In this document: positions 43,291-50,023 of the stretch, piece after piece | Numbering within the stretch: the first letter of the stretch is position 1 | Layout: every line of letters begins with the position of its first letter | Assembly (NCBI RefSeq): GCF_029369745.1 | Contig: NZ_CP120210.1 | Coordinates: forward strand, 4,340,001 to 4,404,000 | DNA from: Amycolatopsis sp. QT-25 | Lineage (GTDB): Bacteria; Actinomycetota; Actinomycetes; Mycobacteriales; Pseudonocardiaceae | Length of the DNA stretch: 64,000 nt | Direction: 5' to 3' | Notes under the pieces: model-generated | Told to the model about the DNA's origin: nothing | What the model saw: only the letters and a program-made list of their open reading frames with translations | Databases searched by the model: none | Position numbers and translations under genes: made by a program

Positions 43291-43537
43291 GCCGGAATCG
43301 TGATCGAGGTGCCGGACGCCGACGTCCTTCGGCTGCTGCCGGTCCCTGCGCCGATCGTCGCGGCCGTGACCGTCGAAGTCGACGACTCGACCGGTTGACG
43401 CACTACACCCCGTCACCCGATCAGGGAGTCGCCCATTCGGCGGGCAACCTCCTGAGGGTGCATATGCGTGAATGGTCCGCTGCACCACGTGCGCGACAGC
43501 GGTCGTGGATTCGGTCCGACAGCGAGGGGATTCGCGG

Positions 43538-44260
43538 GTGGCGGAACGATGGGTAACGCTCAAGGACGGCCGGAAGGTCCTGATCAAGAGCAAGGCGGGG
43601 CCTGCGGCCGCGGCCGTCGCCGCGGCGGTGGTGATCGCCGGCGGCGGGGGAGCGGCGGGACTCGGCGCGTTCGGCGGCGCCTCGAGTCAGGCCGGTGCCG
43701 GTGCGGCATCGGAGGCGCTGGCGGGCAACACCGGCGGTGTGGTGGATTCGCTGCCCGGCCGGTCGATGAAGACCAGGCGCGCGGAAGGACGCGAGTCCGC
43801 CAAGCGCGGCCGGACCGATGAGGCCCTGAGCCGTCTGCGGCTCAAGAAGCTGAGGCGGGAGGTCGAGCGCGGGACGAACTGCGTCGCGGCGGCCACGGAC
43901 CGGGTGCGGGAATTCCTGGTCCGGACGCCGTGCACCTCGATGGAGCGGATGCTGCTCGCGGTCGGCGACGGCCAGGGCAACGCCGCGGTGGTCTCCGTGG
44001 TCCGGATCGGGTTCAAGAGCAAGAAGGACGCCGACGCGTTCAAGCGCGTGGAGGACGTGCACGGCAGTGGCGACGTCCGGCCGCTCGACGTCGCCGCGGT
44101 CCTCGGCATCGCCGGGGTGAAGATGACCGGCCTGCACTACCACGCCCGTCCGGATCGCACCGCGATCGTCGTCGCCGAAGCCGACACCGCGCGCGGCCGC
44201 GTCGACCGGGAAACCCTGGACGCGCTCGCCGACGTCGGCACCTACCTGCCGACCACCTGA
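43538..44260 (+). CDS. Hypothetical protein with N-terminal membrane-like helix
   Basis: 240 residues from GTG 43538, with GAGGGGA upstream. The N-terminus (AERWVTLKDGRKVLIKSK) is followed by an Ala/Gly-rich hydrophobic stretch AAAAVAAAVVIAGGGGAAGL, then a basic helical stretch and a mixed alpha/beta C-terminal domain (RTPCTSMERMLLAVGDGQGN, VSVVRIGFKSKKDADAFKRVED). Good codon bias indicates a real gene. The C-terminal domain looks like a ferredoxin-like or substrate-sensor fold, but I cannot name it. Confidence 0.7.
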   Translation: MAERWVTLKDGRKVLIKSKAGPAAAAVAAAVVIAGGGGAAGLGAFGGASSQAGAGAASEALAGNTGGVVDSLPGRSMKTRRAEGRESAKRGRTDEALSRLRLKKLRREVERGTNCVAAATDRVREFLVRTPCTSMERMLLAVGDGQGNAAVVSVVRIGFKSKKDADAFKRVEDVHGSGDVRPLDVAAVLGIAGVKMTGLHYHARPDRTAIVVAEADTARGRVDRETLDALADVGTYLPTT

Positions 44261-44684
44261 GCCGAATCGGCCCCGGTCGCCGCGCGGCGACCGAAAGCAT
44301 GGGTTTGTCAAGGTCGCGGTGGTGGTTCTCCGCCGTCCATCCGGCGGAGCGTGCGCGGTAGACCAGCTGGTCGGAGATCACCGCATTACTTTTCCGGACT
44401 TAAATGCTTGCTTTTGCGCCCTCGATCGGAGGCGCTTCTGGGCTCGACGCGCGAGGCCGTACCCCGATCGAGGAGAAAGCAACACTGCGGCTCCCGCCGC
44501 CGCTGTCGGCGTGTCGGGCAGCCTCGGATCGCTTTGCCCAGTTCGGGACTCCTCGCGGGCATCTGGTCGGGTCGGGCAGCGTTCCCGACCCGCTGCCCCC
44601 TCGTCCAGGTGACGAAGGGGTGCGGACGTCGTGGGTTTCAGCTAAGAAGGAGCGTCCTTTTCCCTGCCCGAAAGCGAGGATGCG
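44261..44684. other. Gene-free stretch
   Basis: No supported gene. An AT-rich patch near 44380-44410 could hold a promoter, but I see no clear -10/-35 pair. Confidence 0.4.
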
Positions 44685-44903
44685 ATGCGCTCACGCGTGC
44701 GTCGATCGGCTGTGTCGATCTCCGCCTTCACCGCTGCGGCGTTTCTCGCCACCACTCCGGCCGCGATCGCCGAGCCTGCACCGGCCCAGCCCGCTTTGCC
44801 GCTGCTCGGCCCCCTGTTGGGAACTGTCACGCAGTCCCTCGGAGTGGCACAGTCGGGTGCCGAGATCAGCACGTTGCTGCCGAACGGGCTTCTCGGCGGA
44901 TAA
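44685..44903 (+). CDS. Small secreted protein of unknown function
   Basis: 72 residues. A clear Sec signal peptide, MRSRVRRSAVSISAFTAAAF then LATTPAAIA, ends near residue 29. The mature part is a short Pro/Leu-rich peptide ending TVTQSLGVAQSGAEISTLLP NGLLGG. GCGAGG lies 6 bases before the ATG. No cysteine and no domain is recognisable. Such small secreted proteins are common in Pseudonocardiaceae. Confidence 0.6.
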   Translation: MRSRVRRSAVSISAFTAAAFLATTPAAIAEPAPAQPALPLLGPLLGTVTQSLGVAQSGAEISTLLPNGLLGG

Positions 44904-45071
44904 CCGCAAGTGCCGGCGCCGGAGAGGGGGTCGGAGTTTGAGCCGCTCTCCCGCGGCGCCCGTCACCGCTATTCACTGAGTGAGCTATCGACGAGGCGGG
45001 CTTCTCGGCGGGGGTTCCGCGGGATGGGTCGGTGCAGTCCTCGGCGACGGCCTTTCCTCGCGGGGTAAGAG

Positions 45072-45310
45072 TTTCGGATTGAGGATGACGGGAAGGCCTG
45101 GGTCGACGAGCTTGGGGCTGTCGCCCGGTGAGGCTGGCCGGCTTCGCGACGGCGGCGTTGAGACTGATCTCCAGCCCTTCGACCTCGCCGAGCCAGCCGT
45201 AGGCGCGGGCCTCGGCGATGCGGTCGCGCAGGTTCTGGACGATCTCGGCCAGGCGTTGCTCCTGGCGGGGATCGACCCGCAGGACTGGACAACGGACGCA
45301 GGCATCCGCT
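45072..45310 (-). pseudogene. Integrase C-terminus fossil (minus strand)
   Basis: Minus-strand reading ADACVRCPVLRVDPRQEQRL then AEIVQNLRDRIAEARAYGWL and GEVEGLEISLNAA matches the distinctive C-terminal tail of actinomycete tyrosine recombinases. The catalytic domain is absent. A related fragment runs on the opposite strand from the same point. Confidence 0.6.
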
Positions 45311-45490
45311 GCCCGATGCTTCGCACCGAATCCAGCCGGTTGCCGATGCTGCGCGAGCTGGAAGACACCTGACCGAGCGCATCGCTGAAGCCCGGCAACG
45401 CACATGGCTGGGTGAGGTCGAAGGGTTCCGCCAGACCCCGATCGAGTTGCGGGAGAAGAAACAGCACGCCGAACGACTCGTCCGCGCCGG
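45290..45490 (+). pseudogene. Integrase C-terminus fossil (plus strand, frameshifted)
   Basis: Plus strand reads TDAGIRCPMLRTESSRLPML in one frame and LTERIAEARQRTWLGEVEGF then RQTPIELREKKQHAERL in another. It matches the same integrase tail as the minus-strand fragment. The two copies diverge head-to-head from the shared (D)A-x-RCP-encoding segment at about 45293-45316. Confidence 0.55.
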
Positions 45491-45623
45491 AGTCACCGAC
45501 GTCCCACAGGCGCTCGACCAGCCACGCTCCGCACGCGCGGCCGTCCAGACGGCGGGCAATACCAGGCCCGCCATGTCCCCGAACTCGGTTGCGCCGCCGC
45601 CAAGTGCCCGCCATGCTGCCGGC

Positions 45624-45842
45624 ATGGCGCACGGCACCGTCAAGTTCTACAAACTCGAGAAGGGCTGGGGAGCGATCGCATCGCCCGACCTGCCACAAGG
45701 CTTCGACGCATGGGTCCACTTCAGCGCGATCGGGATGGACGGCATCCGCGCCCTGGAAGCCGGCGACCAAGTCGAGTTCGACTACGAAGAAGTCCAACAG
45801 GACAGCTTCCGCTTCCGCGCGACCCGCGTCCGCAAGCTGTGA
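45624..45842 (+). CDS. Cold-shock-domain protein, atypical
   Basis: 72 residues, the usual size of CspA-type RNA/DNA-binding proteins. It starts MAHGTVKFYKLEKGWGAIAS and has AWVHFSAIGMDGIRALEAGD then QVEFDYE. The RNP2-like VHFSAI is intact. RNP1, normally KGFGFI, reads KGWGAI, so one aromatic contact is lost. Nucleic-acid binding may be weaker or altered. Monocistronic among mobile-element fossils. Confidence 0.85.
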   Translation: MAHGTVKFYKLEKGWGAIASPDLPQGFDAWVHFSAIGMDGIRALEAGDQVEFDYEEVQQDSFRFRATRVRKL

Positions 45843-45977
45843 CTCCGGATCCAAGATCAAATTGACAAGTACAGAGAGCAGCGGGACACGCCCGAGTCGA
45901 CTACTGGAGTCCCACCGCTACCGACGAACACGCCCCACCGCACCATCGAGGATCCGCCCGCATGATTGTTCACGGTG

Positions 45978-46036
45978 GCGATCACATTCGGTTCGGTCAC
46001 CAGGCATTCCTACCACTGGTGGAGCCGACCGACCCG
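45978..46036. repeat. 59-bp repeat, copy 2 (fossil M20 gene start)
   Basis: 57 of 59 bases match 15092-15150. It preserves the GTG and VTEPN-IA codons of the M20 peptidase (minus strand), but the reading then departs completely. It is a short duplicated fragment about 30.9 kb from its source, lying just beyond the last gene of the Cys-rich peptide locus. Confidence 0.85.
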
Positions 46037-46154
46037 CTGCCATCAGGTGATGGACGTAATGTGACCGCCCACTCCCCTCGCCCGCCGCGACGGGAACCAC
46101 GCGCTTCGCGCCTGACACGAACCGCAAGTAGTCGACCAACTGCGGGGCAGCAGG

Positions 46155-46721
46155 TCAGCGAGCATCGGGGACCGGGCCGACGAAGAGTTCCGCGAGGTCC
46201 TCGAACCGCACCACGGCCACGGCGCCCACCGCGCCGACGGCGGCAGCGAGGACGGCGGCGACCGGTTCCACACCGTCCACACCGGACAGGGTGCCGGCGC
46301 CGAGCGCCGCGACCAGCAGCAGGAGCGCGTTTCGCACGATGTGCCGGGGCGCGAGTACGGTTCGCGCCGGGCCGAAGCAGTGGCACACCGCACCGGTCCG
46401 GCGCGTCACCGCGCGCCATACCGCCGCGGTCAGCACGCCGAACACTGCGGCAGCCGACACCAGCCCGGCAGCACCGAGCCACCAGCCCGGTACCGAACCG
46501 GCCGCGACCAGCACACCGGCCGGAAGCAGGAGAACGGTGATCGCGAACTCCGCCCCCAGTGTGACCGCGGCGAACAGCCGGGCCCACCGCGCCGGGATCC
46601 CGAACGCGGGCACCGACGCCACGAACTCCGCATAGGAGTCCCTTCCCCGCACCTTGCTGACGGCGGACACCAGCAGCGTCAGTCCGCAAAGGACCATCGC
46701 GGACACGGCCACGTAACCCAT
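46155..46721 (-). CDS. MauE/DoxX-like redox membrane protein
   Basis: 188 residues, four or more membrane helices (MVLCGLTLLVSAVSKVRG, VLAAAVGAVGAVAVV). The CHC motif, Cys113 and Cys115 in AVCHCFGPAR, follows a TRRTG loop as in MauE-type proteins. MauE together with MauD is needed for disulfide formation in the methylamine dehydrogenase light chain. Here it is the last gene of the run peptide, TlpA, ABC, S26, MauE, so it most likely supplies oxidising or reducing equivalents for the eight-Cys peptide. It begins 3 bases after the S26 stop. Confidence 0.85.
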   Translation of the reverse strand: MGYVAVSAMVLCGLTLLVSAVSKVRGRDSYAEFVASVPAFGIPARWARLFAAVTLGAEFAITVLLLPAGVLVAAGSVPGWWLGAAGLVSAAAVFGVLTAAVWRAVTRRTGAVCHCFGPARTVLAPRHIVRNALLLLVAALGAGTLSGVDGVEPVAAVLAAAVGAVGAVAVVRFEDLAELFVGPVPDAR

Positions 46722-46724
46722 CGC

Positions 46725-47150
46725 TCACCTCTGCCCGATCGGGCGGAGCACGACGCCGATCAGCGCGTCCGCCGGGATGTAGCCGAGCCGCCGGGAGTCG
46801 TTACTGCGCGCGGGATTGTCGCCCAGTACCAGCAGGTTGCCCGCGGGGACGACGTCGTCGGGCACCGGGATCCGCGCCGGGACGGGGTCTCCCGGCACCG
46901 CCACGGCACGCTTCACCAGCCGTCCGGCAGTCGGGTCGCCGGGTGCGCCGGGGCCGCCCTGCACCACGACGACCTGCCCGGTGCGTACCCCCGCCAGCCG
47001 TGACCGCCGCACCAGCAGCCGATCACCGGCGACGTAGGTGGGTTCCATGCTCACCCCGTGCACCGTCACGACGATCAACCGCCGGCGCATCGTCACGAGC
47101 CAGGCGACGGCGGCGACGATCACCGCGGCCACTGCGAGCAGCACGTACAT
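46725..47150 (-). CDS. S26-family signal peptidase
   Basis: 141 residues with one N-terminal membrane helix (LLAVAAVIVAAVAWLV). The catalytic dyad is Ser34 in VHGVSMEPT and Lys80 in GRLVKRAVAVPGD. A third conserved block is LLVLGDNPARSNDSRRLGYI. Type I signal peptidases cut leaders outside the membrane after A-x-A-like sites. Size and context suggest a dedicated enzyme for the Cys-rich peptide. Its start overlaps the ABC stop (an in-frame GTG at 47153 or ATG 47150, TGATG). Confidence 0.9.
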   Translation of the reverse strand: MYVLLAVAAVIVAAVAWLVTMRRRLIVVTVHGVSMEPTYVAGDRLLVRRSRLAGVRTGQVVVVQGGPGAPGDPTAGRLVKRAVAVPGDPVPARIPVPDDVVPAGNLLVLGDNPARSNDSRRLGYIPADALIGVVLRPIGQR

Positions 47151-48982
47151 CACTGGGACACCACCTCGTCATAACCCGAAGCCTGCAGGCGGAACAGCCG
47201 CGCGTACTCCCCGTCCGAGGCGATCAACTCGTCGTGAGAACCCAGTTCGGCGACCCGGCCCTCGGCGAGTACCGCGATCGCCGACGCGTCGCGGACGGCG
47301 CCGAGGCGATGCGAGATCAGCACGCTCGTCGCGCCTTCCCGGTGCCGCCGCAGACTGCTGTGCACTTCGTGCTCGGCCTCCGCGTCCAGTCCGGAACTCG
47401 GTTCGTCCAGGATCATCAGATCCCGGCGGTCACGCAGGAACGCCCGCGCCAGCGCGAGTCGCTGCCACTGACCACCCGACAGCAGCACCCCTGTCTCCGG
47501 ATCCTCCCGGTCGACCTCGTCGAAGAACATCCGCGAGAGAAACGTGTCGTAACCTCGCGGCAAGCCGACCACGATGTCGTGGGCGCCCGCCCGCCGGGCG
47601 GCCGCGACGACCCGCTCCCGATCCTCCATCACGGACACGTCGCCGAGTCCGATGTTCTCGGCGGCGCTGAGGTCGTAACACATGTAGTCCTGGAACACCG
47701 CGCCGATCTTCGCGCGCAGGTCGTCGACCGGCACGTCCCGCAGATCCACGCCGTCCCAGAGGATGGCGCCGCGATCCGGGTCGTAGAACCGGCACAGCAG
47801 CTTGACCACCGTCGACTTCCCGGCACCGTTCAACCCGACCAGGGCCAGCGCGTGCCCGTGCGGGATGGTCAGGTTCACGCCGCGCAGTACCCACGGCTGG
47901 TCCTCGGCGTAGCGGAACCAGACGTCACGCAGTTCGATACCCGACCTCAGCGCCGGGATCTGCCGCGGCAAAGCGGGAACAGCGAGATCCGGGCCCTGCG
48001 ACTCGATTTCGTCGTAGTGGTCGAACAGCAACGTCGAATGGTGCGCGGAAGCCAGCCGGGCGACGAGGCTCTGCAACGCGCCCTGCACCCCGCCGACGGA
48101 CGCCACGAAGATGGCGATGTCGCCGAGCGAGAGCCTGCCGTGTGCCGCCAGCCACGCGGCCCAGACCAGGCCACCGGCCGAAACTGCCGCCGTCAGCCCG
48201 GCCAGCAGGCCCTGCATCCGCGCCTCCCGGCGATCCTGGCCTTCGACGACGGCGTGCGCGGCGGTCAGTTCGACGAGCATTCTCCGCCGGAACAGGTCAC
48301 CGAGCCCGAGCAGCCGCAGTTCTTTCGCGGCGTCCAGGCTCGCCAGCAGATCCGCGTAGAACACCTCGCGCCGTTCGGTGGGCGCGATCGACCACATGAC
48401 CCGCGCCCTGGCGCGGCTCAACCGCAGATTCGCGAGCAACGCGGGAATCGCCGCCACCAGCACGATCAGGGCCATCCCCGCGTTGATCACCAGCAGCGTC
48501 CCGAGGAATCCGCCCAGCGTGATGGCCGCCTGCACCGAACCGACCCCGTCGTCGACGAGCTGACCGGGACCGCTGCGGCCGGTCTGCTGCGCGAGCCGGA
48601 GCTTGTCGCGGAAGCGCGGGTCCTCCATCCTCGCGATCCCGGCCAGCCTGCCCATCGCCCGGTAGAGCCGGTCCATCGTCACCACGGCGACCGCTCGGTC
48701 GAGCCGTTGCTTGAGGTATTCGGTGCCGACCGGGAGCAGGCCCACCATCAGCCCGGTGACCGCGAGAGCGACCGCCCACGGGAGCAGTGCCAGCCAGACC
48801 TCACCGGCGGCCAAGCCGTCGAGGAGCACCTTGGTGCACCACGCGGTCGCGATCGGGACGGCGCCGCCGAGCAGCGAAAGCACCATGTACAGCGGCGTTC
48901 CCACCGGGGCGGCCCGCCGGGTGAGGCGGACCGCCGCCACGAGCAGGCTCAGGACCCGGCGGGCGCCGAGGGAGGTGTTCAC
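47150..48982 (-). CDS. ABC exporter, fused permease and ATPase
   Basis: 610 residues. The N-terminal half has six membrane helices of the type I exporter fold. The ATPase has Walker A ALVGLNGAGKST, signature VLLSGGQWQRLALARAF, Walker B DLMILDEPSSGLD and the H-loop LISHRL. There is no C39 peptidase domain at the N-terminus, so leader removal must come from elsewhere, plausibly the adjacent S26 peptidase. The GTG start overlaps the TlpA stop (GTGA). As a half-transporter it should act as a homodimer. Peptide export is inferred from context. Confidence 0.92.
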   Translation of the reverse strand: MNTSLGARRVLSLLVAAVRLTRRAAPVGTPLYMVLSLLGGAVPIATAWCTKVLLDGLAAGEVWLALLPWAVALAVTGLMVGLLPVGTEYLKQRLDRAVAVVTMDRLYRAMGRLAGIARMEDPRFRDKLRLAQQTGRSGPGQLVDDGVGSVQAAITLGGFLGTLLVINAGMALIVLVAAIPALLANLRLSRARARVMWSIAPTERREVFYADLLASLDAAKELRLLGLGDLFRRRMLVELTAAHAVVEGQDRREARMQGLLAGLTAAVSAGGLVWAAWLAAHGRLSLGDIAIFVASVGGVQGALQSLVARLASAHHSTLLFDHYDEIESQGPDLAVPALPRQIPALRSGIELRDVWFRYAEDQPWVLRGVNLTIPHGHALALVGLNGAGKSTVVKLLCRFYDPDRGAILWDGVDLRDVPVDDLRAKIGAVFQDYMCYDLSAAENIGLGDVSVMEDRERVVAAARRAGAHDIVVGLPRGYDTFLSRMFFDEVDREDPETGVLLSGGQWQRLALARAFLRDRRDLMILDEPSSGLDAEAEHEVHSSLRRHREGATSVLISHRLGAVRDASAIAVLAEGRVAELGSHDELIASDGEYARLFRLQASGYDEVVSQ

Positions 48983-49521
48983 AGCGTGGCCGGCACCGGC
49001 AGGGCCGACATCTCCCACCCGCTGGCCAGCACGGTCCGGTCGCCGTCGACCAGACAGAGCGCGGGATAGCCGGAGGCCCCGAAGGCCTTGTGCACGACGC
49101 CACCGTCGGTTTCGAGGATCACTTCGGCGACTTCGCCGAGCCGGACGACCATGTCGGCCGTCTCCTCCTCGCTCCCGGCAGCGATCGCGACCACTTTGCC
49201 GTCGAAACGGGTGGCGTACTCGATGAACTGGGGCATCCGCTCCTTGCACGGCTCGCATCCCGGCGAAAAGAAACCGACAAGGGCGCGAGAACCCTCGATG
49301 TCCGCATTGGACAGCTCGACGCCACCGACCGTGGCGGCACTGAAGTCGCCGATCGTGGCGCCCGCGGGCAGCGCGATGTCCGGCTCCGCGGCCGCCCGCT
49401 GTTGCACGTTCTTCAGGGTCTCGTTCTGCTCGCGCAGCCTCCGGATGATGCCGAAGCTGAGCAGCAGGTCCAGTACGCACAGGAGTCCGACGAGCACGAC
49501 GGCGACGGTCAGGATGGGCAT
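48979..49521 (-). CDS. Membrane-anchored TlpA/MauD-like thioredoxin
   Basis: 180 residues. One N-terminal membrane anchor (ILTVAVVLVGLLCVLDLLLS) puts the thioredoxin fold outside the cell. The redox motif is Cys89-E-P-Cys92 in VGFFSPGCEPCKERMPQF, with the cis-proline loop GASGYPALCLV. This is the MauD/TlpA pattern of extracytoplasmic thiol-disulfide exchange. ATG 49521. It lies 87 bases after the Cys-rich peptide gene and overlaps the ABC gene, so it probably forms or reshuffles disulfides in the peptide. Confidence 0.92.
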   Translation of the reverse strand: MPILTVAVVLVGLLCVLDLLLSFGIIRRLREQNETLKNVQQRAAAEPDIALPAGATIGDFSAATVGGVELSNADIEGSRALVGFFSPGCEPCKERMPQFIEYATRFDGKVVAIAAGSEEETADMVVRLGEVAEVILETDGGVVHKAFGASGYPALCLVDGDRTVLASGWEMSALPVPATL

Positions 49522-49608
49522 GGTGTTCTCCAGTGGAGGAAGAGGGTCGGGCGGGGTGCCGCGGGTGGCGGCCGGTGCTCGCGCGCCGGTCGCCACCCGT
49601 GGTGTCGA

Positions 49609-49815
49609 TCAGCCTCCGCAGATCCGGTAGGCGTAACAGGCGCCGCAGAACTCCTTGCAAGCAAGGTTCGTCGAGCAGTTACGCCGGAAGTCGCTGCGCT
49701 CGCGGCAGTAGCAGTGCCTGTAGTACGAGTCCGGCGGGCAACCGGCACCCACGTCCGCCTTGGTCACGAACACGCTCAGCAGTCTGTCGCTCAGGGATCC
49801 CAATGTCTTGCGCAT
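49609..49815 (-). CDS. Eight-cysteine precursor peptide
   Basis: 68 residues. An amphipathic leader, MRKTLGSLSDRLLSVFVTKA then DVGAG, precedes a core starting at Cys26. Cysteines lie at 26, 35, 37, 47, 53, 57, 60 and 66, enough for four disulfides, with many Tyr and Arg residues between. The leader is not a Sec or Tat signal peptide, so ABC export fits better. Cleavage near GAG-C would release about 43 residues. GTGAGGAG lies before the ATG. It is first in a run with TlpA, ABC exporter, S26 peptidase and MauE. No lanthionine, lasso or radical-SAM enzyme is nearby. Family not recognised; defensin/knottin-like activity is speculation. Confidence 0.8.
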   Translation of the reverse strand: MRKTLGSLSDRLLSVFVTKADVGAGCPPDSYYRHCYCRERSDFRRNCSTNLACKEFCGACYAYRICGG

Positions 49816-49899
49816 GTTCCGCGCTCCTCACTTCCTCCGCGCCGGGCGGCGTCGGCAGCGCCCAACGTAGGAAAGACCCGTACACGAAGGCGGATAGCG

Positions 49900-49923
49900 G
49901 CGATACACGCGCCCGTGTATCGC
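49900..49923. promoter_or_regulatory. 24-bp perfect inverted repeat, likely operator
   Basis: Arms GCGATACACG (49900-49909) and CGTGTATCGC (49914-49923) flank a 4-base centre. A further TACACG half-site lies at 49881-49886, 23 bases upstream of the same hexamer in the left arm. The element is in the 208-bp region between the divergent peptide and SARP genes and is the natural binding site for the regulator. Confidence 0.6.
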
Positions 49924-50023
49924 TTGTGCCCCAACTAGGGATGAACGTCCGGCAAAGTCGATGATGATAGAACCGCCTGAAGGGGTCTCACGTTTCTGTC
50001 TCCAACTCTCGGGGGAGGTGTGA

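Noticed and set aside
49609-49815. Interpretation of the eight-Cys peptide as a methylamine dehydrogenase light chain
   Set aside because: At 68 residues it is far too short, lacks the tryptophans needed for the TTQ cofactor, and no heavy chain or MauG gene is present.
49609-49815. Interpretation of the eight-Cys peptide as a lanthipeptide
   Set aside because: No LanB, LanC, LanM or LanKC-type enzyme is in the locus, and Ser/Thr are few in the core.
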